Assembly (NCBI RefSeq): GCF_019393635.1
Contig: NC_057863.1
Span: forward strand, 640,513,806-640,577,805
DNA from: Dromiciops gliroides
Lineage: Eukaryota > Chordata > Mammalia > Microbiotheria > Microbiotheriidae
DNA: 64,000 nt
Direction: 5' to 3'
The first letter of the stretch is position 1. Every line of letters begins with the position of its first letter. Below are positions 10,301 through 21,681 of the stretch, in pieces. Made by a program: the position numbers and the translations under genes. The notes under the pieces were generated by a model. The model had not been told where the DNA came from, made no database searches, and saw only the letters and a list, made by a program, of their open reading frames with translations.

Positions 10301-13300
10301 TTTGAGTTCCAAATTAATTTACTTTTCTTTAAAAAAAAAAACAAACATTTTTGTGGGGCAGCTAGATGGCGCAGTGGATAGAGCACCGGCCCTGGATTCA
10401 GGAGTACCTGAGTTCAAATCCGGCCTCAGACACTTAACACTTACTAGCTGTGTGACCCTGGGCAAGTCACTTAACCCCAATTGCCTCACTAAAAACAAAA
10501 AAACAAAAAAATTTTTTTTGATATTTTTTTGTTTTCGTAACTTCATTTCCCAATATATGGAAAATTGTCTTCTCTTGTAATTAAAAAACCACCAAGAATC
10601 CAGTAAAACCAACCAATACATCACCCAAGTCTAGTATCATATATAGTGTTCCACACCCACAGCCCCCCACCCTTATGCACTCTCATAACTCTTCTGGGGT
10701 CAGGCTTTCTTGTTGTTCAGTCATTTTCCAACTATTCCTGACCCTTTTGGGTGTTTCCAGTAAAGATACTGGAGTTGTTTGCCATTTCCTCCTCCCGCTC
10801 ATTTTGCAGATGAGGAAACTGAGGGAGATGGATTGAAGTGACTTGCCCAGAGTCACACAGCTAGTGTCTGAGGCTGATGATGAGTCTTACTAATTCTAAG
10901 CCCAGTGTTCTATGCACTATGGCGCCACCTAGCATCCCTAGATAGAATTTTCACCTCTTTTCCTATCCATTGAGTTTCTCTAAGTCTTCCCATATGCCTC
11001 TGAATTCCTCATTTTTTAAGGCACAGTAATACCGCATTGCTTTCATGTGTTTAGCCATCCCTCAATCTTTGGGCATTTCCCCCTTCCCCCGCACCCAGGT
11101 CTTTGCTGCCACAAAAAGTGCTGCTAGAGATATTTTGGTGTATGGATGTAGAATCTTTATGTCACTGACCTCTTTGGACCATATACCTTAGGTCAGACAT
11201 TTTAGTCATTGACTTAGCCTAATTCTAAACTGTTTTCCAAAATCTGACCTATTTATCTTACATAAGAGGAAACTGAGGCCCAGAGAGGTAGCAGTTGGCA
11301 GAGTTGATATTTGGACTTAGGTCTTCCGATCCTAGATGTATTGATTTTTCAGTAACACACTTGGCATCTCTCCCCTTCAGGGCTGGGGAGTGGGGTGGGT
11401 GGGTCAGCTTAAATATCTAAGTCCCTTGGGCTGGGACTTTAAGAAATCATTTAGTCTGACTTCTTTGCTCTACAAATGAAGACAGTCCCACTGAATATCC
11501 ACCACTCAGCCCTGATACCTCCAGAATCCAGTGAAGAGTAGGGTGGGGTGGATCAGGCTCAGATTGTCTAAGAGACACTCTTCTAAGGCATCACTGTCCA
11601 GATGAGAAAGATGAGGCACAAGAGAGGAAAATGACTTGCTGAAGATCACATGTGAGAATCATAAGATCCTAGATCTAGGGTTGGAGAAGTCATCTAATCC
11701 AAAACTCTCATTTTTACAGTTAGGGAAACTGAGGTCCAGAGTCGCATGGGTAGTTAAGTGTCCAAAGCAGGAACTGAACCCAAGTCTTCAAACTCCTGGG
11801 TCTGCCATCCTTGAGTCTGTGGCAGGAGCAGGCTAGAAATACATCTCTCCATTCTCCTGGCTCCAGGGCTCTTTCTAACCCAGTGTGACTTGTGCCAGTT
11901 CTAAGAATTGCTAGTGGCCAGTGTCAGAACGGACCAGGGAACCTGGATGTGTTCTAAACGGGCAGTGCTCCTTTCTCAACCAAAAAGAAATGACACCAGA
12001 CAAATTCAAACACCAGCTGAGGAGCAGTATAGCCCAAGGCTGAAATGTAGCTGAGAAGCCGGGATCTCCTTTCCACCTGGTCTTACCACACAGCCACCAG
12101 CAGAGGGCACCCCAACCTCACAGACAATTCCCGCCAGCTTGCCAATCGCTATAGGATTCAGGCTGTTACATATATTTTGTATTGACTTCTTTGGATACAT
12201 TGTCCCATTCCACCTCTCCAATTAGAATGTAGGGTCCTTGTGGGCAGAAACCTTTTTTTTTTTTTTTGGTGAGGCAATTGGGGTTAAGTGACTTGCCCAG
12301 GGTCACACAGCTAGTAAGTGTCAAGGGTCTGAGGCCAGATTTGAACTCAGGTACTCCTGAATCCAGGGCCGGTGCTCCATCCACTGCGCCACCTAGCTGC
12401 CCCCGCAGAAACCATTTTTAAAAAACTGTTATAGCCACAGCACCTAGTACAATTCCTGGCACATTGTAGTTGTTTTTGTTGAATGAAATGAATGAATAAA
12501 TGAATGAATGAATGAATGAATGAATGAATGAATGAATGAATGAATGAATGAATGAATGAATGAATGAATGAATGAATGAACGAACGAACGAACAAACGAA
12601 CGAACGAACGAACAAATGAACTTCTCTATTTCCAGCTTGGTCTCTATTGGCCTAGCCAGGGTCCTTGAGGGTAGCCTGCAGGGACCTGGTCTTCTGAATA
12701 TCATAATCACCAGCTAATTGGAATGTGGGGCTGTAATCATTTCTGATTAGAGTCACTTGTGAGAGTGGAGAGGGGAGGAAGAATAATACCCCCCCAACTG
12801 TAGCCAGTGGCAGTTCCTGGTTACTGACCCCTCGTCAGGCCCAGTGAAAATATTTCAGGGGTTCTCACATGCAGGGACCCTTACCCCAGGCTGTCAGTTC
12901 AGGAAACTTGTTACCATCAAGGAGAAGAAAATCTATCACTTTGGCTTAGGATTCTGTTGGACGTTCATCCAGTGGCTTAAGGTTTGCAAAATGCTTTAGG
13001 CACATAATCTCACTTGATTCTTAGAGGTCATCTAGTCTAGTGACATTTTACAGATGAGTACACTGAGGCCCAGAGGGAGGAAGAGACTTGACTCAAGTCA
13101 TACATATAGAAAGCAGCCTAGCCATGTCTTCCAGTTCCCAAGCCCTTCTCCTAGACCTCAGTCTTTCCAGTGAGCAGAATTTGTCCAACACACTTCTTCC
13201 ACTTTCCTCCTTGGGCTTAAGGCAGCCTCCTCTTGGACCACAACCTCCAGACAAGAGGCTGTGGCTCTTATCTGCTTACTTCCCTCCTCTCTCAGGTGTG

Positions 13301-16300
13301 AGTCATCTGGTCTGCTAAGGGGGTTTCTTAAAGCACCCTGTACTTGCAGGGTGAACACAAAGATGCCACACATGTACTCAGTTCAGCCTGGTCCCTGATC
13401 AGGAGATTGTCTCCCTCAGTTGTGCACCCTGCTGCCCTGTCCTCTAAGTTAATAAGATCATAGAGATCTCCTTGAGTCCAGTTTTTGCCTTCTGTGATTT
13501 TCTCAGGGTCACACCGATGAGTGATTTCAGAGGTGGGATTTGAACTCAGATCTTCAGAGTCTTGAGGGGATAACTTCCCTATCCCTCTAGGCCCCTTCTT
13601 CCAATCACTGCCCCACTCCCCCCTCCCCATGTTTCTAACTCAGTCCCAGATGCTAATTCTCCCACTGACTCTCCTGGTTTCCCAGAGCTCCCAGCAAGGA
13701 AGTCTAAAGTGCCTCAGAACTTCCCAGTGATCTCTGGCCTTGAACCCCCACACTGGCTTCCTCTAGTCATGCTCCTGGTCTCAGCTACTATTGAGGATGC
13801 TTCGGGGTTCTGAGAAGCACTTTACATACAAAGTAGTAATAGTTAGCATTTATATGGTGCCTACTGTGTGCTGGGCACTATACTAAGAGCTTTATTATCT
13901 CATTTGGTCCTTACAACAATCCTGTCAGGTCATTGAGTCCACCCCCTTCATTTTACAGATCAGGAAACTGAGGCCCAGGTCAGGGACATGATTGGCCCAA
14001 GGTCACACTGGAAATAAGGAGCAGAGAGCTACTGAGTCTCCTGATTTCCAGGCCAGGATTCTTTTCCTCCTTCCCAGGCCCAGTAAGCTGAGGAACAACA
14101 GGATTTCTCAAGAACCCCAGAGGAGGCCAAGAAGAAAGGTGTGTTCTGAAAGTGAAGCCAAACCAAGCCCCCAGATGGTGCGGGGGCCCCTGCTAGGCTC
14201 ACTAAGACCCTTTAATGAGCCCCCCTGGGCTGGTCCCATGTCTGACACTGTATCCTCCCCCTTCCCCCAGCCAAAGTCACAGCAGGGAGAGAGGGGAGCA
14301 GAGGGGGGGGGGCTTGTGGGCTGACACCCCAGACACAATGGACTGGAAACCAGAGCTGAGCCGGCTCCTCACCACCTCAACAAAGCAGGGTATTGTGCCA
14401 GCCGGCTCCCTGCCTGGCAGAGTCGTGAGCAAAGTCTCCCCAGCCAGCCCTGGGACTGACTGCTGCCCCTTGGCCCTGCCCCCTACCTCCCAAACTCCCC
14501 ACGGGGAGCATCCTGTGGTGGGGGGGAGGGAAAGGACCTGGCTCTGGGCAGGGAGTCAGACCACCCCCAGCCTACTGCTTGGCTTCCCTTTGTAACAGCA
14601 ACAACAGCAACAAGGATGCCTGCTTATTAACCTAGAACTTTTAAGGTTTGGTAAAAACTCTGCCTCGACTATCTCATTTAATCCTCCCAACAGTTCTTTG
14701 GGAGAAGTGCTATTTTTCTTTCCATATCAGAGATAAAATGGAAGTAGGTTAAATGATTTACCCAAGGTAATTCAGCTGGTGTGTGTATGTTTCTATGTGT
14801 TTATGTGTGTGCATATATGCATATATGTGTGCTTCTATGTGTGTGCATATGTGTACGTGTTTCTATGTGTATATCTGTGTGTATGTGTGTGTGTTGGGGG
14901 GAGAATCTGAATCTAAGTCCTTCTTGACTATATTCCTGACCCTAAATCTAGCCAGTTCTCAGTTCCAATCCTGATCTGTCTGCAGTATTGTGTTCTTTCA
15001 GGCTAAAAAAATATTGAGCTGCTGAGGAGTCCCACCCACACATGGCCCAGGAGACACTGTGGTGTATGGGGGAGGGAGGAGACAAGGAGGAGGAAAGAGA
15101 AATGAAGTGGAAAGAGTATCGCATTTGGAGCCGGGGATCCAAGTTCAAATCCTGACTCCACCAGTTAATAACTATATGATCATGGGCTAGTCCCTTCCCT
15201 CCTGTAGGTCTCAGTTTCTTCCTTTGTGAGATGATAGTGTTGCACTGGCTAACCCCTAAGTCCTCTTTCTTGCTTTCTATCTATGGTCCTATCATATTAG
15301 AGGTGGTCTTTGGAAAGGTCAGAAAGCACCAGGCTACTTTATGTTCAGCTTCCATGGAGGGGAGTCTTAGGTGATTCAGGGTTCTAGGTTGTCCCTAACC
15401 ACTGCCATTTTCCATCTTCTGGCTTCTTTGTGCTTAAATTGGCTCCTTCCTTCCCTTCCCCCCTTCCCTCCTCCCTCCCTTCTTCCCTTTCCACCTTCCC
15501 TCCTTCCTTCCTCCCTTCCTTCTTTCCTTCCTTCCTTCTCTTTCTTCCCTTTTCACCTTCCTTCCTTCCTTCCTTCTTTCCTTCCTTCCTTCTCTTTCTT
15601 CCCTTTTCACCTTCCTTCCTTCCTTCCTCCCTTCCTTCCTCCCTCTCTCCCTTCCTTCCTTCTCTTCCTTCCCTTCCTCCCTTCCCATTTCCTTCCTCCT
15701 TCCTTCCTTCCCTTCTTCCTTCCTTCCTTCCTCCCTTCTTTCCTTCCTTCCTCCCTTCCCATTTTCCTTCCTTCCTCCCTTCCTCCCTCCCTTCCTTCCT
15801 TCTCTCCTTCCTTCCCTTCCTCCCTCCCCATTTTCCTTCCCTCCTTCCTTCCTTCTTTCTCTCCCACTTTCCTTCCCTTTCTTCCCAGCCTTCCTTCTTC
15901 CCTCCCTCCCACCTTCTTTTCTTCCCAGCCCCACAGTCCCAGGAATCTCCTTCCCTTCCCCCCTCCCTGTCCCCCAGGAATTATGCTCCTCCTCTGGAGA
16001 CTAAGATCTCAGTGGCCCCTTCCGATAGGACGCACCTTGAAGTTCTCATCGATGAGGAAGTCACAGCCAATGAGGTCGAAGTAGCCCAGTTTACACTCCA
16101 ACTTGGACTTCACAGCCAGGAAGCACTGGAGCATAATCTGCTGCATCCGTTTCTGGGTGTGGGGAGCCACGGGTCAGAGTCAGGATGTCCCGCCCGAAGC
16201 CCCGCCCCGAATCCAGAGCCGGGCAGTCTTGCCTCTTCCCCCTTCTCTCTCTCGCCTACCCCGTACCCCAAACCTAGCAGCCCTCCCTGACTACCTCCTC

Positions 16301-19300
16301 TCTTCCTGCTCCCTCCTCTTTTCTACCGCTCAGAATCCCCACATGAAGGGACCTCAGGGTTGTCTAATGCCACTTATGTCTTCTCTAACCCACTGGCCAA
16401 GCAGCCCTCAGTTTCCTCATCTGTAAAATGAAGAGGGGTTTGGGTTAAACTAGATTATTTCCAAAGCCCCTTCCGGTTTCTCCGAAGAGAATGGAAGTCC
16501 CTTGAGGGCAGAGAGTGGTTCCACTTTTGTCTTTATAGCCCTAGCTTGGTGCAGTGCCTGGCACATAAAATGTTCTTTGTGGACTCCCCAAATTATGCAA
16601 CTATGCTGATGCTAATCCGGTCTTTGCTTGAGGAATGTCAGAGAGGAGGCACCTTGGGACAGCTTCCGAAGATAAGATGTTTCTCCTCACACCAAACCTA
16701 GAGCTCCCTAATGACCACCTCCCCCAGTGTTCCAAGTTCTGGCCTCTGGGGCCAAGTAGAACAAAGCTGATCCCTCTTTGATGTAAACAGTTGGCATCTC
16801 TCCCATGGATCCTTTCTTCTCCCTACCATAAATGCTCCATCTTTTCTTTTTTTTTGGGGGGGGGCAATGAGGGTCAAGTGACTTGCTCAGGGTCACACAG
16901 CTAGTAAGTGTCCACCTAACTGCCCCCAAATGCTCCATTTTTTCAACTGGTCCTCTTATGGAGGGGTCTCTCCAGTCTCCCCCTCTCCCTCCAATGCTCC
17001 TGACTCTGGTCATTCTTCTCTGGATAATCCGACTCATCAATATCCTTTTTTTTTTTTTAATTTAGTGAGGCAATTGGGGTTAAGTGACTTGCCCAGGGTC
17101 ACACAGCTAGTAAGTGTTAAGTGTCTGAGGCCGGATTTGAACTCAGGTACTCCTGACTCCAAGGCCAGTACTCTATCCACTGTGCCATCTAGCTGCCCCA
17201 TCAATATCCTTTTAAAATATAGGGCTTGGGATGAAACACAGTACTCCACATGTGGTCTGCCCAGGGCAGACAGTGGCAGAACTATTAACCCCCCTACCCA
17301 CCCAAAGAAGGCCCCTCTCCCAGAGCCTGGCAGCAGAAAGCAGTAGGTCCTTACAGTAAAAGTGGTGAGCACCCAGTCCTTGGGGAGCCCTTTGGATCTG
17401 CGGAACTTTTCATTGATGTGTTTGTTCAGGCGGTCCATGCTCCACACGGTCTCTTCCTTCAGGAGTGCGTACAGGGGACTCTTCTTTTGCATAAACTAGG
17501 AGAAAGGAAGAAAGACAAAAATGGCCCCCGAGATCCCCAATCAGGCTTCCCAGCTGAAGACATCGCACCTCAGCCCCAGAAATACTAACAGGCATCCTTC
17601 AAGCCACAGACCCTCCAACAAGTAGTGCCCCTACCTCTCCCACTGCCCCCAGTTACCTTCTATTTCTTTTTCATTCATTTTCATGTATATATTTCTAAAT
17701 GTATACAGGTAGCCCTTCCACATGACAGGGAAGTTAGGGGTACAGCACATAAAATGTTTTGGCCCTCTCTTTGTACCAGAGAAGTCTGATTTTTTTCTTT
17801 TTCTTTTATGAGGCATTTACGGTACCTTATTGTAAAATTTGTGAAGATATTATACAATACTATACATACATTTCTGAGTTTCTAAACTTTTTTCTATGTC
17901 ATTCGCTAGTCTTTACATGTTATCTGCAGCTTCCACAAAACTTTCCCCAAATTCCTATTTAATTTCTTAGGCTGACCTGTGATATATTGAAACTTCAATG
18001 GGGAAAGTCACAATATGGAAGGGATAACTGTATCTTTTCTCCTGGGTAGACTGTAAGCTCCCAGGGGACAGGTACTGTATGATTCCTCCCCACCCCTTCA
18101 TCTCCTAGCACAAAAGGATAGGGCTGCATCTACAACTTCATTGAACTCCCAGATGAGAAAACTCCTTCTACCTAAGCAGGTCTATACTTCCTCTGCAAAC
18201 TGAGGGTCTTTGTGAGTTAATGGGTTAAGTGACTTGCCCAGGGTCACACGATTAGTATGAGTCAGAAGTGGGACTTGAACCCACGTCTGTCTGTCTTCAA
18301 GGCCATCTACCAATAAATATACTAATTTGCCTCTTACTTGGCACAGAGTAGGTGATTAATTGTGTGGATTAATTGAAGGTGTCCCACATCTGTCTCACAG
18401 AGCCTTCCATAAACACAGACTACTCTTGTTTTGGTTTTTGTGTGGGGGCAGATATAGGAAGGAAACCCTCAGGTTTCTGGACCCCTGAGCTATCTCCAAG
18501 TATGACTATTTTAGGGCTGATTTGCCTGGCTGACCTCATGTAGAACTCCTTTCCACAAGTTCAAAAGATTCCTTCAACCCCTTTCCCTCCCCCTTCCCCC
18601 AAATCTAATCCAACAAACAATTATTTATTTATTTGTTTGGGGGGATGGGGCAATGAGGGTTAAGTGACTTGCCCAGAGTCACACAGCTGGTAAATGTCAA
18701 GTGTCTGAGCCAGATTTGAACTCAGGTCCTCCTGAATCCAGGGCTGATGCTTTATCCACTGTGCCACCTGGTTGCCCACTCATACACTTATGTTTAAGGG
18801 GATTAAGTAAGGTTCCCACTGTCAAGCATTTATTAAACATTTACCATGGGCCAGGCATTGTGTTAGGGACTGGAGATACAGTGAAAACATTGTTCCTCCC
18901 CCCACCCCCTCAGGGAGCTTACATGCAATTGGAGGATGTGGAAGAAACAGATATTTGTTAGGAGGAGGGAGCGAAGTAAGGTTTGCACCGGAGCTAAGCT
19001 TTGAATGAAGGATCCTAAGAGGATCAAGTGAGAAGGGAGGACATTCTAGGTTTGGGGATAGCCTCCAAGTTAGAGGGACTGGCAAATAGGCCAGTTTGGA
19101 TGGCACTTAAGAGTCTGTGAAAGGGAGGAATGTGCAACAAGTCTGGAAAGGTAGACAGGTCAGGCTTTGGAGTTTGTAGTTATCCTAGAGACAATAGAGA
19201 ATCATTGAAGATCCTTGAGCAGAGGAGTGACCTGATCTTTAAGAACACTGTTTTAACAACCCTAAGGTACCACCCTCACACCTATCATATTGGCTAATAT

Positions 19301-21646
19301 GACAAAAAAAGGGAAGATAATAAATGTCGGAGATGTGGAAAAATTGGAACACTAATGCATTGTTGGTGGAGTTGTGAACTGATCCAACCATTCTGGAGAG
19401 CAATTTGGAACTATGCCCAAAGGGCTCTAAAACAGTGTATACTGGGGCAGCTAGATGGTGCAGTGGATAGAGCACCGGCCCGGGATTCAGGAGTACCTGA
19501 GTTCAAATCCGGCCTCAGACACTTAACACTTACTAGCCGTGTGACCCTGGGCAAGTCACTTAACCCCAATTGCCCCGCAAAAAACAAAACAAAATAAAAA
19601 CAAAAACAAACAAACAAACAAAAAAACAGTGTGTACCCTTTGACCCAGAAATACCACTACTAGGGCTGTATGCCAAAAAGATCATAAAAAAGAGTCCACG
19701 TGTACAAAAATATTTCTAGCAGCTCTCTTTGTGGTGGCAAAGAATTGGAAATTGAGGGGATGTCCATCAATTCAGAAATGGCCAAATAAGTTGTGGTATG
19801 TGAATGTAATGAAATACTATTGTGCTGTAAGAAATGATGAGCAGGCGGATTTCAGAAAAACCTGGAAAGACTTAAATGGACTGATGATGAGTGAAGTGAG
19901 CAGAACCAGGAGAACATTGTACACAGTAACAGCAACATTGTGATATTCAGCTGTGATAGACTTAGCTCTTCTCAGCAATACAAAGATCTAAAACAATTCC
20001 AAAGAACTCATAATGAAAAACATTCACCACATCCAGAAAAAGAACTGTGGGATCTGAGTGAAGATTGAACCATACTATTTTTACTTTTGTGTTTTTTCTT
20101 TTTTGAGGTTTTTTTCCTTTTTGTTCTGATTCTTATTCTACAACATGACTAATGTGCGAATATGTTTAATAGTGTACATATATAACCTATATCAGATTTC
20201 TTGCCATCTTGGGGAGGGAGGGAGAGAGGAGGGAGAAAAATTTGGAACTCAAAATCTTATAAAAATGAATGTTGAGGGGGGGCAGCTAGGTGGCACAGTG
20301 GATAAAGCACTGGCCCTGGATCCAGGAGGACCTGAGTTCAAATCCAGCCTCAGACACTTCACACTTACTAGCTGTGTGACCCTGGGCAAGTCCTTAACCC
20401 TCATTGCCCAGAAAAACAAAACAAAACAAAACAGAACAAATGAATGTTGAGGGGGGCAGCTAGGTGGCGCAGTGGATAAAGCACTGGCCCTGGAGTCAGG
20501 AGGACCTGAGTTCAAATCCAGCCTCAGATACTTAACACTTACTAGCTGTGTGACCCTGGACAAGTCACTTAATCCTCATTGCCCTGCAAAAAGAAATGTT
20601 GAAAACTATCTTTTCATATAACTGGAAAAGTACTATTTTAAAAGAATACTGTTTTAGCAATTGAGTGAAGGATGACTTAGAGAAGGGGAGAGACTTGAAG
20701 ACAAGGAGTTCAATTAGGAAGTGTAGCAATAGTTCAGGTGAGACAAGATGAGGGTCTGAACTGGGATGTTGGTGATGTGAGTGGAGAGAAGGAAGTAGAT
20801 GGCAGAGACAGTGAGGAAGTAGAATTGATGAGATTTCCCAGCCAGTCAGATGTGGGGTGAGGGACATGATAGATTCAAGGATAACTCCAAGGAGGTGAAC
20901 CTGAGTGACTGGGTGTCAAGTGCCCTTGACAGAAATAGGGAAGTTTGGAGGAGGGTCCCCTATCTCCCACATGCCCCGGGTCCCAAAAGAGACTTCTTGG
21001 GCTGCACCAACAAACTGGACTTGGGGGGAATAGACATCATCTGTCGATTAGGAGGGAGAAGAAATGAAAGAGGGAAGAGAGGAAAGCAGAGAGGAAGAGA
21101 AGCAAGGGGAGAGGTAGGGAATGAGAAGGGGGTGGTGGTGGTTTGTCCTTCATTATCAAATAGGACCATGACATTAGGAAGGTGATTTCATGGCTTGCGG
21201 TGAATTGGATTTAAATGGGGCTAGGCTGTGCAAAGCCACCAACCTCACTTTCTCCTCCAGAGACATCTGGGTCTAGTGGCAAGCTATATATCAGGATGAC
21301 TGGAGATGGCCCCATATGTTTGAGGCAATCAGGGTTAAGTGACTTGCCCAGGGTCACATGTCAAGTGTCTGAGGCTGGATTTGAAGGCAGGTCCTCCTGA
21401 TTCCAGGGCCAGTGGTCTATCTACTCTGCCACCTAGCTGCCCCTGGGGGAGGTATGGAGAGAAGGGGAAGAGGTAGGAGAGAGAAGATAGAGAGACAGAA
21501 ACAGAGACAGACACAGAGAGAGACAGAGAGAGAAGAGAGAAGACAGAAACAGAGACACAGAGAGAGAGAGAGAGACAGAGAGAGACAGAGACAGAGAGAG
21601 AAGAGAGAAGACAGAGACAGAGAGAGAAAGAGACAGAGAGAGAGAC

Positions 21647-21681
<35 letters not shown>

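Larger units (their letters stand above)
9307..16035 (-). other. TTLL10 intron 10
   Basis: A 6.7-kb intron holding an old long SINE, a hAT MITE, two younger SINEs, old MIR pieces, a GAAT/GAAC microsatellite and a polypyrimidine tract. Between these, 10940-12240 and 12620-13830 show nothing beyond short MIR fragments. Confidence 0.85.
16153..17354 (-). other. TTLL10 intron 9
   Basis: A 1.2-kb intron with one internally deleted and one full SINE, both in sense orientation, plus a MIR fragment near 16400-16580. Confidence 0.85.
19260..20641 (+). mobile_element. 5'-truncated L1, carrying three SINEs
   Basis: Begins in the ORF2 C-terminus: the frame at 19322-19443 reads [20 protein letters not shown], the cysteine-rich motif of L1 ORF2, broken by a SINE. 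The 3' untranslated end follows (GTGAAGTGAGCAGAACCAGG, CAACATGACTAATGTG, TTGGAACTCAAAATCTT). An 18-19 bp target duplication AAGAA(C/T)ACTGTTTTA(A/G)CAA lies at 19241-19259 and 20642-20660. The ORF2 relic is non-functional. Confidence 0.85.
18795..20950 (+). repeat. Long unnamed interspersed repeat, split by L1
   Basis: Left arm 18795-19259 (AAGCATTTATTAAACATTTA, then GAGCTTACATGCAATTGGAG); right arm 20642-20950 (GTGTAGCAATAGTTCAGG, ending AAATAGGGAAGTTTGG). The arms are continuous relative to the copy at 1355-2284 once the L1 is removed. Confidence 0.65.

Noticed and set aside
15371..16290. Long plus-strand open frames rich in Ser/Pro/Phe/Leu and the matching Gly/Arg/Lys/Glu frames on the minus strand
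   Set aside because: They are translations of the (CCTT)n tract; the same applies to 24847-25305, 50139-50611 and 60554-61288.
19322..19475. Minus- and plus-strand frames around [17 protein letters not shown] as a possible zinc-knuckle gene
   Set aside because: This is the C-terminus of L1 ORF2 in a 5'-truncated copy broken by a SINE.
20279..20370. tRNA-like A and B boxes in SINE heads
   Set aside because: They belong to the SINE promoter; no cloverleaf with an intact acceptor stem or anticodon arm could be drawn, so no tRNA gene is called.
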